From: Streptomyces jeddahensis
GTDB taxonomy: Bacteria; Actinomycetota; Actinomycetes; Streptomycetales; Streptomycetaceae
NCBI RefSeq assembly: GCF_001642995.1
Contig: NZ_LOHS01000097.1
Location: 1-64,000 of the forward strand
Length of the DNA: 64,000 bases
Direction: 5' to 3'
This document shows, in pieces, positions 51,321 to 59,483 of the stretch. The translations under genes were made by a program, and so were the position numbers. Position 1 is the stretch's first letter. Every line of letters begins with the position of its first letter. The notes under the pieces are model-generated. The model ran no database searches and was not told where the DNA came from. It worked only from the letters and a program-made list of their open reading frames with translations.

Positions 51321-52471
51321 GTGTCACCGCTGCCAAGGGCTTCACCGCCTCCGGCATCGCAGCAGGCATCAAGGAGAACGGCAACCCCGACCTGGCCCTC
51401 GTGGTCAACAACGGGCCCCGCCTCGCCGCCGCGGGCGTCTTCACCTCCAACCGCGTCAAGGCCGCCCCGGTCCTCTGGTCCGAGCAGGTGCTGAAGGGCG
51501 GGCAGGTGTCCGCCGTCATCCTCAACTCCGGCGGCGCCAACGCCTGTACGGGCCCGAAGGGCTTCCAGGACACGCACGCCACCGCCGAGAAGGTCGCCGA
51601 GGTCCTCGAAGGCCACAGCGCGGGTGAGGTCGCCGTCTGCTCGACGGGTCTCATCGGCGTACTGCTGCCCATGGACAAGTTGCTTCCGGGGGTCGAGGCG
51701 GCCGCTCAGCAGCTGTCCGAGCACGGCGGTGAGAAGGCCGCCATCGCCATCAAGACCACCGACTCCGTCCACAAGACCTCCGTCCACCAGGGCGACGGCT
51801 GGACCGTCGGCGGCATGGCCAAGGGCGCCGGCATGCTCGCCCCGGGCCTCGCCACCATGCTCGTCGTCCTCACCACCGACGCCGACCTGGACAGCGAGAC
51901 CCTGGACAAGGCGCTGCGCGCCGCCACCAAGGTCACGTTCGACCGGGTCGACTCGGACGGCTGCATGTCCACCAACGACACCGTCCTGCTGCTCGCCTCG
52001 GGCGCGTCCGGCGTCACTCCCGAGTACGACGAGTTCGCCGAGGCCGTACGGAAGGTCTGCGACGACCTCGGGCGGCAGCTGATCGGCGACGCCGAGGGCG
52101 CCAGCAAGGACATCAAGGTCGAGGTGATCAACGCCGCGACCGAGGACGACGCCGTCGAGGTGGGCCGCTCCATCGCCCGCAACAACCTCCTCAAGTGCGC
52201 GATCCACGGCGAGGACCCCAACTGGGGCCGCGTCCTCTCCGCCATCGGCACGACGAAGGCCGCCTTCGAGCCGGACCAGCTGAACGTCGCCATCAACGGC
52301 GTCTGGGTCTGCAAGAACGGCGGTGTCGGCGAGGACCGCGAGCTCGTCGACATGCGCTACCGGGAGGTCCACATCGTCGCCGACCTCGCCGCCGGCGCCG
52401 AGACGGCCACCATCTGGACGAACGACCTGACCGCCGACTACGTCCACGAGAACAGCGCGTATTCGTCATGA
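51317..52471 (+). CDS. argJ: Ornithine acetyltransferase (bifunctional ArgJ)
   Basis: This 384-residue protein transfers the acetyl group from N-acetylornithine to glutamate, recycling it. The autoprocessing site is in KGAGMLAPGLATMLVV, where cleavage before the Thr yields the alpha and beta chains. Other family blocks are VVNNGPRLAAAGVFTSN and DSDGCMSTNDTVLLLASG. Start is the GTG at 51317 overlapping argC; the stop overlaps the argB ATG. Whether it is mono- or bifunctional cannot be told from sequence. Confidence 0.97.
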   Translation: MSVTAAKGFTASGIAAGIKENGNPDLALVVNNGPRLAAAGVFTSNRVKAAPVLWSEQVLKGGQVSAVILNSGGANACTGPKGFQDTHATAEKVAEVLEGHSAGEVAVCSTGLIGVLLPMDKLLPGVEAAAQQLSEHGGEKAAIAIKTTDSVHKTSVHQGDGWTVGGMAKGAGMLAPGLATMLVVLTTDADLDSETLDKALRAATKVTFDRVDSDGCMSTNDTVLLLASGASGVTPEYDEFAEAVRKVCDDLGRQLIGDAEGASKDIKVEVINAATEDDAVEVGRSIARNNLLKCAIHGEDPNWGRVLSAIGTTKAAFEPDQLNVAINGVWVCKNGGVGEDRELVDMRYREVHIVADLAAGAETATIWTNDLTADYVHENSAYSS

Positions 52472-53382
52472 GCAATCCGACGCGGAAGCACACCGCACTC
52501 CCGAAGGCGCAGATCCTCATCGAGGCGCTGCCCTGGCTGACCCGGCACCACGGCAAGACCGTCGTCATCAAGTTCGGCGGCAACGCGATGGTGAACGAGG
52601 AGCTGAAGGCGGCCTTCGCTCAGGACGTCGTCTTCCTGCGGCACGCCGGGCTCAAGCCCGTCGTCGTGCACGGCGGCGGCCCCCAGATCAGCGCCCAGCT
52701 CGACCGGCACGGCCTGGTCAGCGAGTTCAAGGCGGGGCTGCGGGTCACCACGCCCGAGGCCATGGACGTCGTACGCATGGTCCTCGCGGGCCAGGTGCAG
52801 CGCGAGCTGGTCGGGCTGCTCAACCAGCACGGGCCGTTCGCGGTCGGCATGACCGGCGAGGACGCGCACACCATCACCGCCACCAAGCACCGGCCCGAGA
52901 TCGACGGCGAGCTCGTCGACATCGGGCGGGTCGGCGAGATCACGGAAATCGACACGGGCGCGATCGAGGCGCTGCTGGCCGACGGACGCATCCCGGTCAT
53001 CTCTTCGATCGCCCGTTCCCAGGACGACGGACATGTCTACAACGTCAATGCTGATACGGCGGCTGCGGCTCTCGCTGCGGCGCTGGGTGCCGAGACCCTG
53101 ATGGTCCTGACCGACGTCGAGGGCCTCTACGAGGACTGGCCCAACTCAGACGAGGTCATCAGCCGGCTCACCGCGAGCGAGCTGGAGAAACTGCTGCCGG
53201 ACCTGTCCAGCGGCATGGTGCCGAAGATGGAGGGCTGCCTGCACGCCGTCCGCAACGGCGTCCACACCGCCCGCGTCATCGACGGCCGCGTCCAGCACTC
53301 CATCCTGCTGGAGATCTTCACCGACGAGGGCATCGGCACGATGGTCGTACCTGACGAAGCATCAACCGAGGGGGAGCAGTGA
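52468..53382 (+). CDS. argB: N-acetylglutamate kinase
   Basis: This 304-residue amino-acid kinase phosphorylates N-acetylglutamate. The nucleotide motif VVIKFGGNAMVNEELKAAF, substrate loop VVHGGGPQISAQLDRHG and C-terminal VYNVNADTAAAALAAALGAE are present. It should be the arginine-feedback step, as in related enzymes with the N-terminal helix seen here (ALPKAQILIEALPWLTRHHG). The ATG at 52468 overlaps the argJ stop. Confidence 0.98.
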   Translation: MSNPTRKHTALPKAQILIEALPWLTRHHGKTVVIKFGGNAMVNEELKAAFAQDVVFLRHAGLKPVVVHGGGPQISAQLDRHGLVSEFKAGLRVTTPEAMDVVRMVLAGQVQRELVGLLNQHGPFAVGMTGEDAHTITATKHRPEIDGELVDIGRVGEITEIDTGAIEALLADGRIPVISSIARSQDDGHVYNVNADTAAAALAAALGAETLMVLTDVEGLYEDWPNSDEVISRLTASELEKLLPDLSSGMVPKMEGCLHAVRNGVHTARVIDGRVQHSILLEIFTDEGIGTMVVPDEASTEGEQ

Positions 53383-54578
53383 CGCACAACCAGGAGCTGA
53401 CCCGGCGCTGGGAGGGCGCGCTCATGGACAACTACGGCACCCCGCGGCTGCCCCTCGTCCGCGGTGAGGGCGCCAGGCTGTGGGACGCCGACGGCAAGGA
53501 GTACCTGGACTTCGTCGGCGGAATCGCCGTGAATGCGCTGGGCCACGCCCACCCGGCGGTCGTCGAGGCCGTCAGCAAGCAGATCGCCTCCCTCGGCCAT
53601 GTCTCCAACCTTTTCATGGCCGAGCCGCCCATCGCGCTCGCCGAGCGGCTGCTCCAGCTCTTCGGACGCGAAGGCCGCGTGTTCTTCTGCAACTCCGGGG
53701 CCGAGGCCAACGAGGGCGCCTTCAAGATCGGGCGGCTCACCGGGCGTACGCACATGGTCGCCACGCAGGGCGGTTTCCACGGCCGCACCATGGGCGCGCT
53801 GGCGCTGACGGGCCAGCCGGGCAAGCAGGAGCCCTTCCTGCCGCTGCCCGGGGATGTCACCCACGTCCCCTACGGTGATGTGGAGGCACTGCGGGCCGCC
53901 GTCACCGAGGACACGGCTCTCGTGATCATCGAGCCGATCCAGGGCGAGAATGGCGTCGTCGTGCCGCCCGTCGGCTATCTGAAGGCCGCCCGCGAGATCA
54001 CCCGGGCCACCGGAACCCTCCTCGTCCTCGACGAGGTGCAGACCGGCATCGGCCGGACCGGGCACTGGTTCGAGTACCAGGCGCACGAGGGTGTCGACCC
54101 CGACATCGTCACACTCGCGAAGGGTCTCGGCGGTGGGCTGCCCCTTGGCGCGACCGTCGCGTTCGGCGAGACCGCCGAGTTGCTGAAGCCCGGCCACCAC
54201 GGCACGACGTTCGGCGGCAACCCGGTGGCGTGCGCCGCCGGACTCGCCGTACTCGAGACGATCGCCGCCGATGGCCTGCTCGAGAACGTGAAGCGGGCGG
54301 GGGAGAAGCTGCGCGAAGGAATCGAGTCGCTGGGCCACCCGTTGATCGGACATGTCCGGGGTGCGGGCCTGCTGCTGGGTATCGTGCTCTCCGAGCCGCT
54401 CGCGCCCAAGGTGCAGCAGGCGGCTCAGGACGCCGGCCTCCTGGTGAACGCGCCCGCCCCGAACGTCGTACGGCTCATGCCGCCGCTGAACCTCGGCGAC
54501 GACGAAGTGGACGCGTTCCTGCGGGCGCTGCCCGGTGTCCTCGACGACGCGTACGGGGACGGACGATCCGGAGAATGA
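53379..54578 (+). CDS. argD: N-acetylornithine aminotransferase
   Basis: This 399-residue class III PLP aminotransferase converts N-acetylglutamate semialdehyde to N-acetylornithine. YLDFVGGIAVNALGHAHP, FFCNSGAEANEGAFKI and the PLP lysine in VTLAKGLGGGLPLGA are clear. Start is the GTG at 53379, overlapping the argB stop by four bases. The stop is 7 bp before argR. Confidence 0.98.
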   Translation: MTHNQELTRRWEGALMDNYGTPRLPLVRGEGARLWDADGKEYLDFVGGIAVNALGHAHPAVVEAVSKQIASLGHVSNLFMAEPPIALAERLLQLFGREGRVFFCNSGAEANEGAFKIGRLTGRTHMVATQGGFHGRTMGALALTGQPGKQEPFLPLPGDVTHVPYGDVEALRAAVTEDTALVIIEPIQGENGVVVPPVGYLKAAREITRATGTLLVLDEVQTGIGRTGHWFEYQAHEGVDPDIVTLAKGLGGGLPLGATVAFGETAELLKPGHHGTTFGGNPVACAAGLAVLETIAADGLLENVKRAGEKLREGIESLGHPLIGHVRGAGLLLGIVLSEPLAPKVQQAAQDAGLLVNAPAPNVVRLMPPLNLGDDEVDAFLRALPGVLDDAYGDGRSGE

Positions 54579-54585
54579 GACGACG

Positions 54586-55125
54586 ATGAGTCAGGCGCAG
54601 GACAACGAGCCCCAGGCCGGGCCTGCCGTGCCGCAGACGCGCACCGCCCGCCACCGCCGGATCGTGGACATCCTCAACCGGCAACCGGTGCGCTCCCAGA
54701 GCCAGTTGGCGAAGCTCCTCGCCGACGACGGGCTGAGCGTCACCCAGGCGACGCTCTCCCGCGACCTGGACGAGCTCAACGCGGTCAAGATCCGCAACAC
54801 CGACGGCGACCTCATCTACGCGGTGCCCAGCGAGGGTGGTTTCCGCACCCCGCGGGCGCCGCTGGGCGAGTCGGCGAAGGAGGAGCGGATGCGTCGGCTC
54901 TCCGCGGAGCTGCTGATCTCCGCGGAGGCCTCGGCCAACCTCGTCGTCCTGCGCACCCCGCCGGGGGCCGCCCAGTTCCTCGCCTCGGCCATCGACCAGG
55001 CCGAACTCCACGACATCCTGGGCACCATCGCGGGTGACGACACGCTGCTGCTGATCAGCCGCAATCCGACGGGCGGTCAGGCGCTGGCGGACCATCTGCT
55101 GCGGCTGGCGCAGAACCACCACTAG
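54586..55125 (+). CDS. argR: Arginine repressor
   Basis: This 179-residue ArgR has a winged-helix N-domain (residues 18-90, RHRRIVDILNRQPVRSQSQL, LSVTQATLSRDLDEL). The hexamerisation and arginine-binding C-domain is at about 105-175 (LRTPPGAAQFLASAIDQ, ILGTIAGDDTLLLI). With arginine it binds ARG boxes such as those at argC and argG. It is the last gene of the arg operon, giving autogenous control, and is followed by a 20-bp-stem terminator. Confidence 0.97.
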   Translation: MSQAQDNEPQAGPAVPQTRTARHRRIVDILNRQPVRSQSQLAKLLADDGLSVTQATLSRDLDELNAVKIRNTDGDLIYAVPSEGGFRTPRAPLGESAKEERMRRLSAELLISAEASANLVVLRTPPGAAQFLASAIDQAELHDILGTIAGDDTLLLISRNPTGGQALADHLLRLAQNHH

Positions 55126-55152
55126 GCCGGTACGACGGGCCGTGTACCCGGA

Positions 55153-55198
55153 CGTGACGAGGGCCGACGGTCCCTGAAGACCGTCGGCCCTCGTCACG
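55153..55198. terminator. Terminator after argCJBDR
   Basis: A perfect 20-bp stem (55153-55172 with 55179-55198; GGGCCGACGGTC core) closes on a CCTGAA loop. It separates argR from the convergent BASS transporter gene. Confidence 0.9.
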
Positions 55199-55222
55199 GT
55201 TGAGGCCTGTGGAGCCTCGCCG

Positions 55223-56188
55223 TCACACCCGCTCGGCCCGCCGCGTCCTGCGCGCCATCCAGGCCGCGACCACCGCGCCCGAGACGTTGTGCCACACGGA
55301 GAACACTGCGGCCGGCAGTGCGGCCAGCGGGCTGAAGTGGGCGGTGGCCAGCGATGCGGCGAGGCCGGAGTTCTGCATGCCGACCTCGAAGGCCATCGCC
55401 CGCGAGGCGGGCGCGCCGAGCCGGGCGAGCTTCCCGGCGCCGTAACCCAGGGCCAGGCCCAGGCCGTTGTGCAGCACGACGGCCGCGAACACCACCAGCG
55501 CCGCCGACTTGATCGCCGCCGCGCTGCCCGCGACGACGACCGCCACGATCAGCGCGACCGTCGCGGCCGACAGCCACGGCAGCAGGCCGAGCACCCGGTC
55601 CACGTACCGGCCGAGCAGCAGCCGCACGACGAGGCCGCCGAGCACCGGCAGGAGCACCGTCTTCAGGATGTCGGTGACCATCGCGCCCGCCTCCACCGGC
55701 AGGTATTCGCCCGCGAGCAGCAGCGTCAGCGGAGGCGTGACCAGCGGGGCGACCAGCGTCGAGACGGTCGCCACGGACACCGACAGGGCCACGTCGCCGC
55801 GTGCCAGATAGGCCACCACGTTGGACGCGGTGCCGCTCGGGGCGCAGCCGACCAGGATCACGCCGGCCGCCAGCTGCGGGGAGAGGTCGAGTGCGTGGGC
55901 GATCAGCCACCCGAGGCCCGGCATGATCACGTAGTGCGCCACCAGGCCGAGCGCGACCGCCCACGGCCGCTTCGCGACACCCTGGAAGTCGGCGACCGAC
56001 ATCGTCAGACCCATGCAGAACATGACGACACCGAGGAGGTACGGCACGTTCGTCTTCCAGCCGGCGAGGGCGTCGGGCATGGCGAGGCCGATGGCGCCGG
56101 CGAGCAGGACGAGGACGGGGAAGACGGTGACGGCCCGCCGGGCGGCACGATCGGTGCCGGAGGCATCCGTGACGGCGTCCGCGGTCAT
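55223..56188 (-). CDS. Bile acid:sodium symporter (BASS) family transporter
   Basis: This 321-residue membrane protein has about nine or ten hydrophobic helices, beginning VFPVLVLLAGAIGLAMP. The SBF signatures are LVGCAPSGTASNVVAYLARGD and FEVGMQNSGLAASLA. BASS proteins are Na+-coupled carriers of organic anions and keto acids. I chose the ATG at 56188; the GTG at 56206 lies inside an ARG-box-like site and has no ribosome site. Convergence on argR and an ARG-like box at its own start suggest ArgR control, hence perhaps transport of an arginine-related compound (inference). Confidence 0.88.
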   Translation of the reverse strand: MTADAVTDASGTDRAARRAVTVFPVLVLLAGAIGLAMPDALAGWKTNVPYLLGVVMFCMGLTMSVADFQGVAKRPWAVALGLVAHYVIMPGLGWLIAHALDLSPQLAAGVILVGCAPSGTASNVVAYLARGDVALSVSVATVSTLVAPLVTPPLTLLLAGEYLPVEAGAMVTDILKTVLLPVLGGLVVRLLLGRYVDRVLGLLPWLSAATVALIVAVVVAGSAAAIKSAALVVFAAVVLHNGLGLALGYGAGKLARLGAPASRAMAFEVGMQNSGLAASLATAHFSPLAALPAAVFSVWHNVSGAVVAAWMARRTRRAERV

Positions 56189-56199
56189 GACATGTTCAG

Positions 56200-56218
56200 T
56201 ATGCACCTAGTTATGCAA
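56200..56218 (-). promoter_or_regulatory. ARG-box-like site at the BASS gene start
   Basis: On the minus strand the site reads TTGCATAACTAGGTGCATA. It shares TTGCATAA with argC and GTGCATACT with argG. It ends 12 bp before the chosen ATG and contains a CATACT -10-like hexamer, implying a leaderless transcript. Confidence 0.55.
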
Positions 56219-56281
56219 CGTCGGTCGTGGAGCGCCCGCAACAGCGTCTCGCGATGTGATCAGAGCCCAGCGAGTGATCGC

Positions 56282-56992
56282 CTAGTAGCGAGTGATCGCG
56301 GTCGGCCCGCTCGCTGTCCCGATGGCGATGTGCGGCCTGCGCGCCGGCTCGGCCCAGTCCAGGATCCGGCGCATCGCGTCCGCGGGCACGGACACACAAC
56401 CGGCCGTCGCGCCACGCCCGTTGACGTGCAGGAAGATCCCCGCGCCGCGGCCGCGCACCGGCCGGTTGTAGTTGAAGCCGATGACCAGGGCGTACGCGTA
56501 CTCCGGGTCGTACTCGACCAGGTGCTCCGCCTGCGCGGCGCGGCAGTCGGCGGCGCGTGGCTCGGTCCAGCGGTTGTAGGACCGCGACCTGTTGTCCTGG
56601 CACCACCAGGAGTTCTGGCGCACACGGCGGTACGGCGTCGTGGTGCCGACGGGTGCGCTCCTGATGCCGAAGGCGTACGGCAGGTCGTACAGGCCGGTGG
56701 GCGTGGTGTACGTGCCCTGCCTGCGCGATCCGCCCTCGGCCAGCCCCTTCGCGCCGAACCGGGCCGGTGCCGAACCGGCCTGCACCCAGCGCCCGCCCAG
56801 CCGCTCCCACCAGATGACGGTCCCGGTCGTCGACCTCGTGCTCGCGGCCTGGGCGGTGATCAGCTGCGTGCCGCCGCCCGTGTCCGCCATCCGCTCGGGA
56901 AGGGGCGCGCCCGCACCGGCGCGCGGGGCGGCGCCGAGTGTGACGAGGGTGAGCAGGGCAGCGGACGCGAGAGCGACGACACCGGGACGCAT
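56282..56992 (-). CDS. Secreted YkuD-type L,D-transpeptidase-like protein
   Basis: This 236-residue exported protein has a signal peptide (to about residue 27, ALASAALLTLVTLGAAPRAGA). The YkuD catalytic motif GIFLHVNGRGATAGCVSVP has the nucleophilic Cys, with His at the expected position. RRQGTYTTPTGLYDLPYAFG is the typical upstream block. Such enzymes form or modify 3-3 peptidoglycan crosslinks, although this compact type is uncharacterised. It starts 3 bp after the PPOX gene stop, so the two are co-transcribed. Confidence 0.88.
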   Translation of the reverse strand: MRPGVVALASAALLTLVTLGAAPRAGAGAPLPERMADTGGGTQLITAQAASTRSTTGTVIWWERLGGRWVQAGSAPARFGAKGLAEGGSRRQGTYTTPTGLYDLPYAFGIRSAPVGTTTPYRRVRQNSWWCQDNRSRSYNRWTEPRAADCRAAQAEHLVEYDPEYAYALVIGFNYNRPVRGRGAGIFLHVNGRGATAGCVSVPADAMRRILDWAEPARRPHIAIGTASGPTAITRY

Positions 56993-56995
56993 GCG

Positions 56996-57583
56996 TCAGA
57001 CCGTACTGGGCGGCAAGGGCAACGGCAGGCCAGGCAGGCCGTCCAGGCTCGTTGCGATGTGCTCCTTCTTGGTGAAGTACTCGCTCAGTGAGGCGTCGTC
57101 CTCGCGCGCGAAACGCTTGCCGTGCAGATCGCGGTCCGCCTCGTACGTCATGAGGGGCACCGCGTATCCGCAGGAGTCGCGGACGAGGTCGGCCGTCACC
57201 ACGATGACTGCGCGCAGCCCGTGCCGTCCCGGCTCGATCTCGGGGAAGTGCCGGAGCAGTTCGGGGAAGCGCGGGTCGTCGCGGAACACGGCCTCGCCGC
57301 GGCCGTGCACCCGGACGATGGTCGGCGGCCCTTGGAAGGCGCACCACATGAGGGTGATGCGGCCGTTCTCGCGGAGGTGGGCGATGGTCTCGGCGTTGCT
57401 GCCCGCGAAGTCGAGATACGCCACGGTCTGTTCGTCGAGCACGGCGAAGGAACCGGTGAGGCCCTTGGGGGACAGGTTCACCGTGCCGTCGCCCGAGAGC
57501 GGCGCGGTCGCGGTGAAGAAGAGGGGCTGAGACTCGATGAAGGAGCGGAGCCTGCCGTCGATGCGGTCATAGGTCTTTCCCAT
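56996..57583 (-). CDS. Pyridoxamine 5'-phosphate oxidase-fold flavoprotein
   Basis: This 195-residue split-barrel protein has FFTATAPLSGDGTVNLSPKG, VAYLDFAGSNAETIAHLREN and the downstream TLMWCAFQGPPTIVRVHGRGE, typical of FMN- or F420-binding PPOX proteins of unknown substrate. The C-terminal YEADRDLHGKRFAREDDASL is a subfamily block. The ATG at 57583 replaces a longer open frame with unrelated upstream sequence. It is upstream of the L,D-transpeptidase gene with a 3-bp gap and divergent from the DUF488 gene. Confidence 0.88.
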   Translation of the reverse strand: MGKTYDRIDGRLRSFIESQPLFFTATAPLSGDGTVNLSPKGLTGSFAVLDEQTVAYLDFAGSNAETIAHLRENGRITLMWCAFQGPPTIVRVHGRGEAVFRDDPRFPELLRHFPEIEPGRHGLRAVIVVTADLVRDSCGYAVPLMTYEADRDLHGKRFAREDDASLSEYFTKKEHIATSLDGLPGLPLPLPPSTV

Positions 57584-57679
57584 GTCCACTGAGTATTCTC
57601 CGCGATACTTCGACTGTCTAATGAAATGCGGGGATCCGTTTCGGCTCGCGATGACTGCCCGCACCTGGACGATGGAGAC

Positions 57680-58054
57680 ATGGTGCGGAAATCCCGTAAG
57701 TCCGGCGCGGTGCGGATGCGGCGCGTCTACGACCCCGTCGAGGCCGACGACGGCACACGGGTCCTCGTCGACCGGCTCTGGCCCCGCGGCCTGTCCAAGG
57801 ATGCGGCGCGGCTCGACACCTGGCTCAAGGAAGTGGCCCCCTCCGATGAGCTCCGCAAGTGGTACGGCCATGATCCCGGCCGGCACGAGGAGTTCGTCGA
57901 GCGCTACCGGGCCGAACTCGCGGACCCCGAGCGCACCGCCGCCCTGGAGCGGCTGCGGGACCTGGCGGCGTCCGGACCGGTGACCCTCCTGTCGTCCACG
58001 AAGGAGCTTCCGCTCAGCCACCTCCCGGTGATCGCCGAGGCGATGGGCGACTGA
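57680..58054 (+). CDS. DUF488 family protein
   Basis: This 124-residue protein carries the DUF488 signature MRRVYDPVEADDGTRVLVDR and continues WPRGLSKDAARLDTWLKEVAPS. WYGHDPGRHEEFVERYRAEL and VTLLSSTKELPLSHL follow. The function is unknown. The ATG at 57680 (MVRKSRKSG) has a GGAG only two bases away, so the ATG at 57716 (MRRVYDP) is also possible. Confidence 0.88.
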   Translation: MVRKSRKSGAVRMRRVYDPVEADDGTRVLVDRLWPRGLSKDAARLDTWLKEVAPSDELRKWYGHDPGRHEEFVERYRAELADPERTAALERLRDLAASGPVTLLSSTKELPLSHLPVIAEAMGD

Positions 58055-58070
58055 GGTCCTGGTCAGGCCT

Positions 58071-58119
58071 CTGAGGGTGAGTCCCTGGCAGACATCTGAG
58101 GGCGAGCCCCTGACAGGGA
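58071..58119. repeat. Imperfect 25-bp tandem repeat before the argG promoter
   Basis: CTGAGGGTGAGTCCCTGGCAG (58071 onward) is repeated 25 bp later as CTGAGGGCGAGCCCCTGACAG. It immediately precedes the argG -35 element. Confidence 0.6.
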
Positions 58120-58121
58120 GA

Positions 58122-58171
58122 TTGACGAAACATACGGAGGAGTGCATACTCATGCATGACAGGGAATGCAC
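58122..58171 (+). promoter_or_regulatory. argG promoter with ARG box
   Basis: TTGACG (-35, 58122-58127), 17 bp and CATACT (-10, 58145-58150) form a strong promoter. The -10 lies inside TGCATACTCATGCA, an ARG-box palindrome, and GTGCAT (58142-58147) with ATGCAC (58166-58171) makes a wider inverted repeat. Repression by arginine-loaded ArgR is expected. Confidence 0.8.
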
Positions 58172-58185
58172 TGTGAGGAGAAACC

Positions 58186-59382
58186 GTGACCGAGCGCGTC
58201 GTACTCGCCTACTCAGGCGGTCTGGACACCTCCGTCGCCATCGGCTGGATCGCCGAGGAGACGGGCGCCGAGGTCATCGCCGTCGCGGTCGACGTCGGCC
58301 AGGGCGGCGAGGACCTGGACGTCATCCGCAAGCGCGCGCTCGCCTGCGGTGCCGTCGAGGCCGAGGTCGCCGACGCCAAGGACGAGTTCGCCGACGAGTA
58401 CTGCCTCCCGGCGATCAAGGCCAACGCCCTCTACATGGACCGCTACCCGCTGGTCTCCGCGCTCTCCCGGCCGACGATCGTCAAGCACCTCGTCGCCGCC
58501 GCCAAGAAGCACGGCGCCACCACGGTCGCCCACGGCTGCACCGGCAAGGGCAACGACCAGGTGCGGTTCGAGGCCGGCATCGTCGCCCTCGCCCCCGACC
58601 TCGAGTGCATCGCCCCGGTCCGCGACTACGCGATGACCCGCGACAAGGCCATCGCGTTCTGCGAGGAGAAGAACCTCCCGATCGCGACCACCAAGAAGTC
58701 CCCGTACTCCATCGACCAGAACGTCTTCGGCCGCGCCGTCGAGACCGGCTTCCTCGAGGACATCTGGAACGCGCCGATCGAGGACATCTACGAGTACACC
58801 CAGAACCCGGCCACGCCCCGCGAGGCCGACGAGGTGATCATCTCCTTCAAGCAGGGTGTCCCGGTCGCCATCGACGGCAAGCCCGTCACCGTCCTCCAGG
58901 CGATCCAGCAGCTCAACGAGCGCGCCGGTGCCCAGGGCATCGGCCGGATCGACATGGTCGAGGACCGGCTGGTCGGCATCAAGTCCCGCGAGGTCTACGA
59001 GGCCCCGGGCGCGATCGCGCTGATCACCGCCCACCAGGAGCTGGAGAACGTCACCGTCGAGCGCGAGCTGGCCCGCTACAAGCGGCAGGTCGAGCAGCGC
59101 TGGGGCGAGCTCGTCTACGACGGCCAGTGGTTCTCCCCGCTCAAGCGCGCCCTGGACGGCTTCATCAACGAGGCCAACCAGCACGTCGACGGCGACATCC
59201 GGATGACCCTGCACGGCGGCCGCGCCGTCGTCACCGGCCGGCGCTCCGAGTCGTCGCTGTACGACTTCAACCTCGCCACCTACGACACCGGCGACACCTT
59301 CGACCAGGCCGCGGCCAAGGGCTTCATCGACATCTACAGCCTGTCGTCGAAGATCGCGGCGCAGCGTCAACTGCGGGCGTAG
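58186..59382 (+). CDS. argG: Argininosuccinate synthase
   Basis: This 398-residue ATP-dependent ligase joins citrulline and aspartate. The ATP-pyrophosphatase loop VVLAYSGGLDTSVAIGWI, AHGCTGKGNDQVRFE, and KSPYSIDQNVFGRAVE are diagnostic. Start is the GTG at 58186 after TGAGGAG. It is followed by argH after a 101-bp gap containing a hairpin, and has its own ARG-box promoter apart from argCJBDR. Confidence 0.98.
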   Translation: MTERVVLAYSGGLDTSVAIGWIAEETGAEVIAVAVDVGQGGEDLDVIRKRALACGAVEAEVADAKDEFADEYCLPAIKANALYMDRYPLVSALSRPTIVKHLVAAAKKHGATTVAHGCTGKGNDQVRFEAGIVALAPDLECIAPVRDYAMTRDKAIAFCEEKNLPIATTKKSPYSIDQNVFGRAVETGFLEDIWNAPIEDIYEYTQNPATPREADEVIISFKQGVPVAIDGKPVTVLQAIQQLNERAGAQGIGRIDMVEDRLVGIKSREVYEAPGAIALITAHQELENVTVERELARYKRQVEQRWGELVYDGQWFSPLKRALDGFINEANQHVDGDIRMTLHGGRAVVTGRRSESSLYDFNLATYDTGDTFDQAAAKGFIDIYSLSSKIAAQRQLRA

Positions 59383-59418
59383 CCCGACGAGACCTGGCGT
59401 AACAGATAGCGTGAACAT

Positions 59419-59449
59419 CGCCTCCCCGTCCGTACACGGTGGGGAGGCG
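59419..59449 (+). terminator. Hairpin between argG and argH
   Basis: CGCCTCCCC (59419-59427) pairs with GGGGAGGCG (59441-59449). It lies 37 bp after the argG stop and ends 35 bp before argH, so it could lower argH read-through or mark a processing site. Confidence 0.55.
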
Positions 59450-59483
59450 GTGGCACACCCACATCCCTCCAAGGAGCAGAGCA

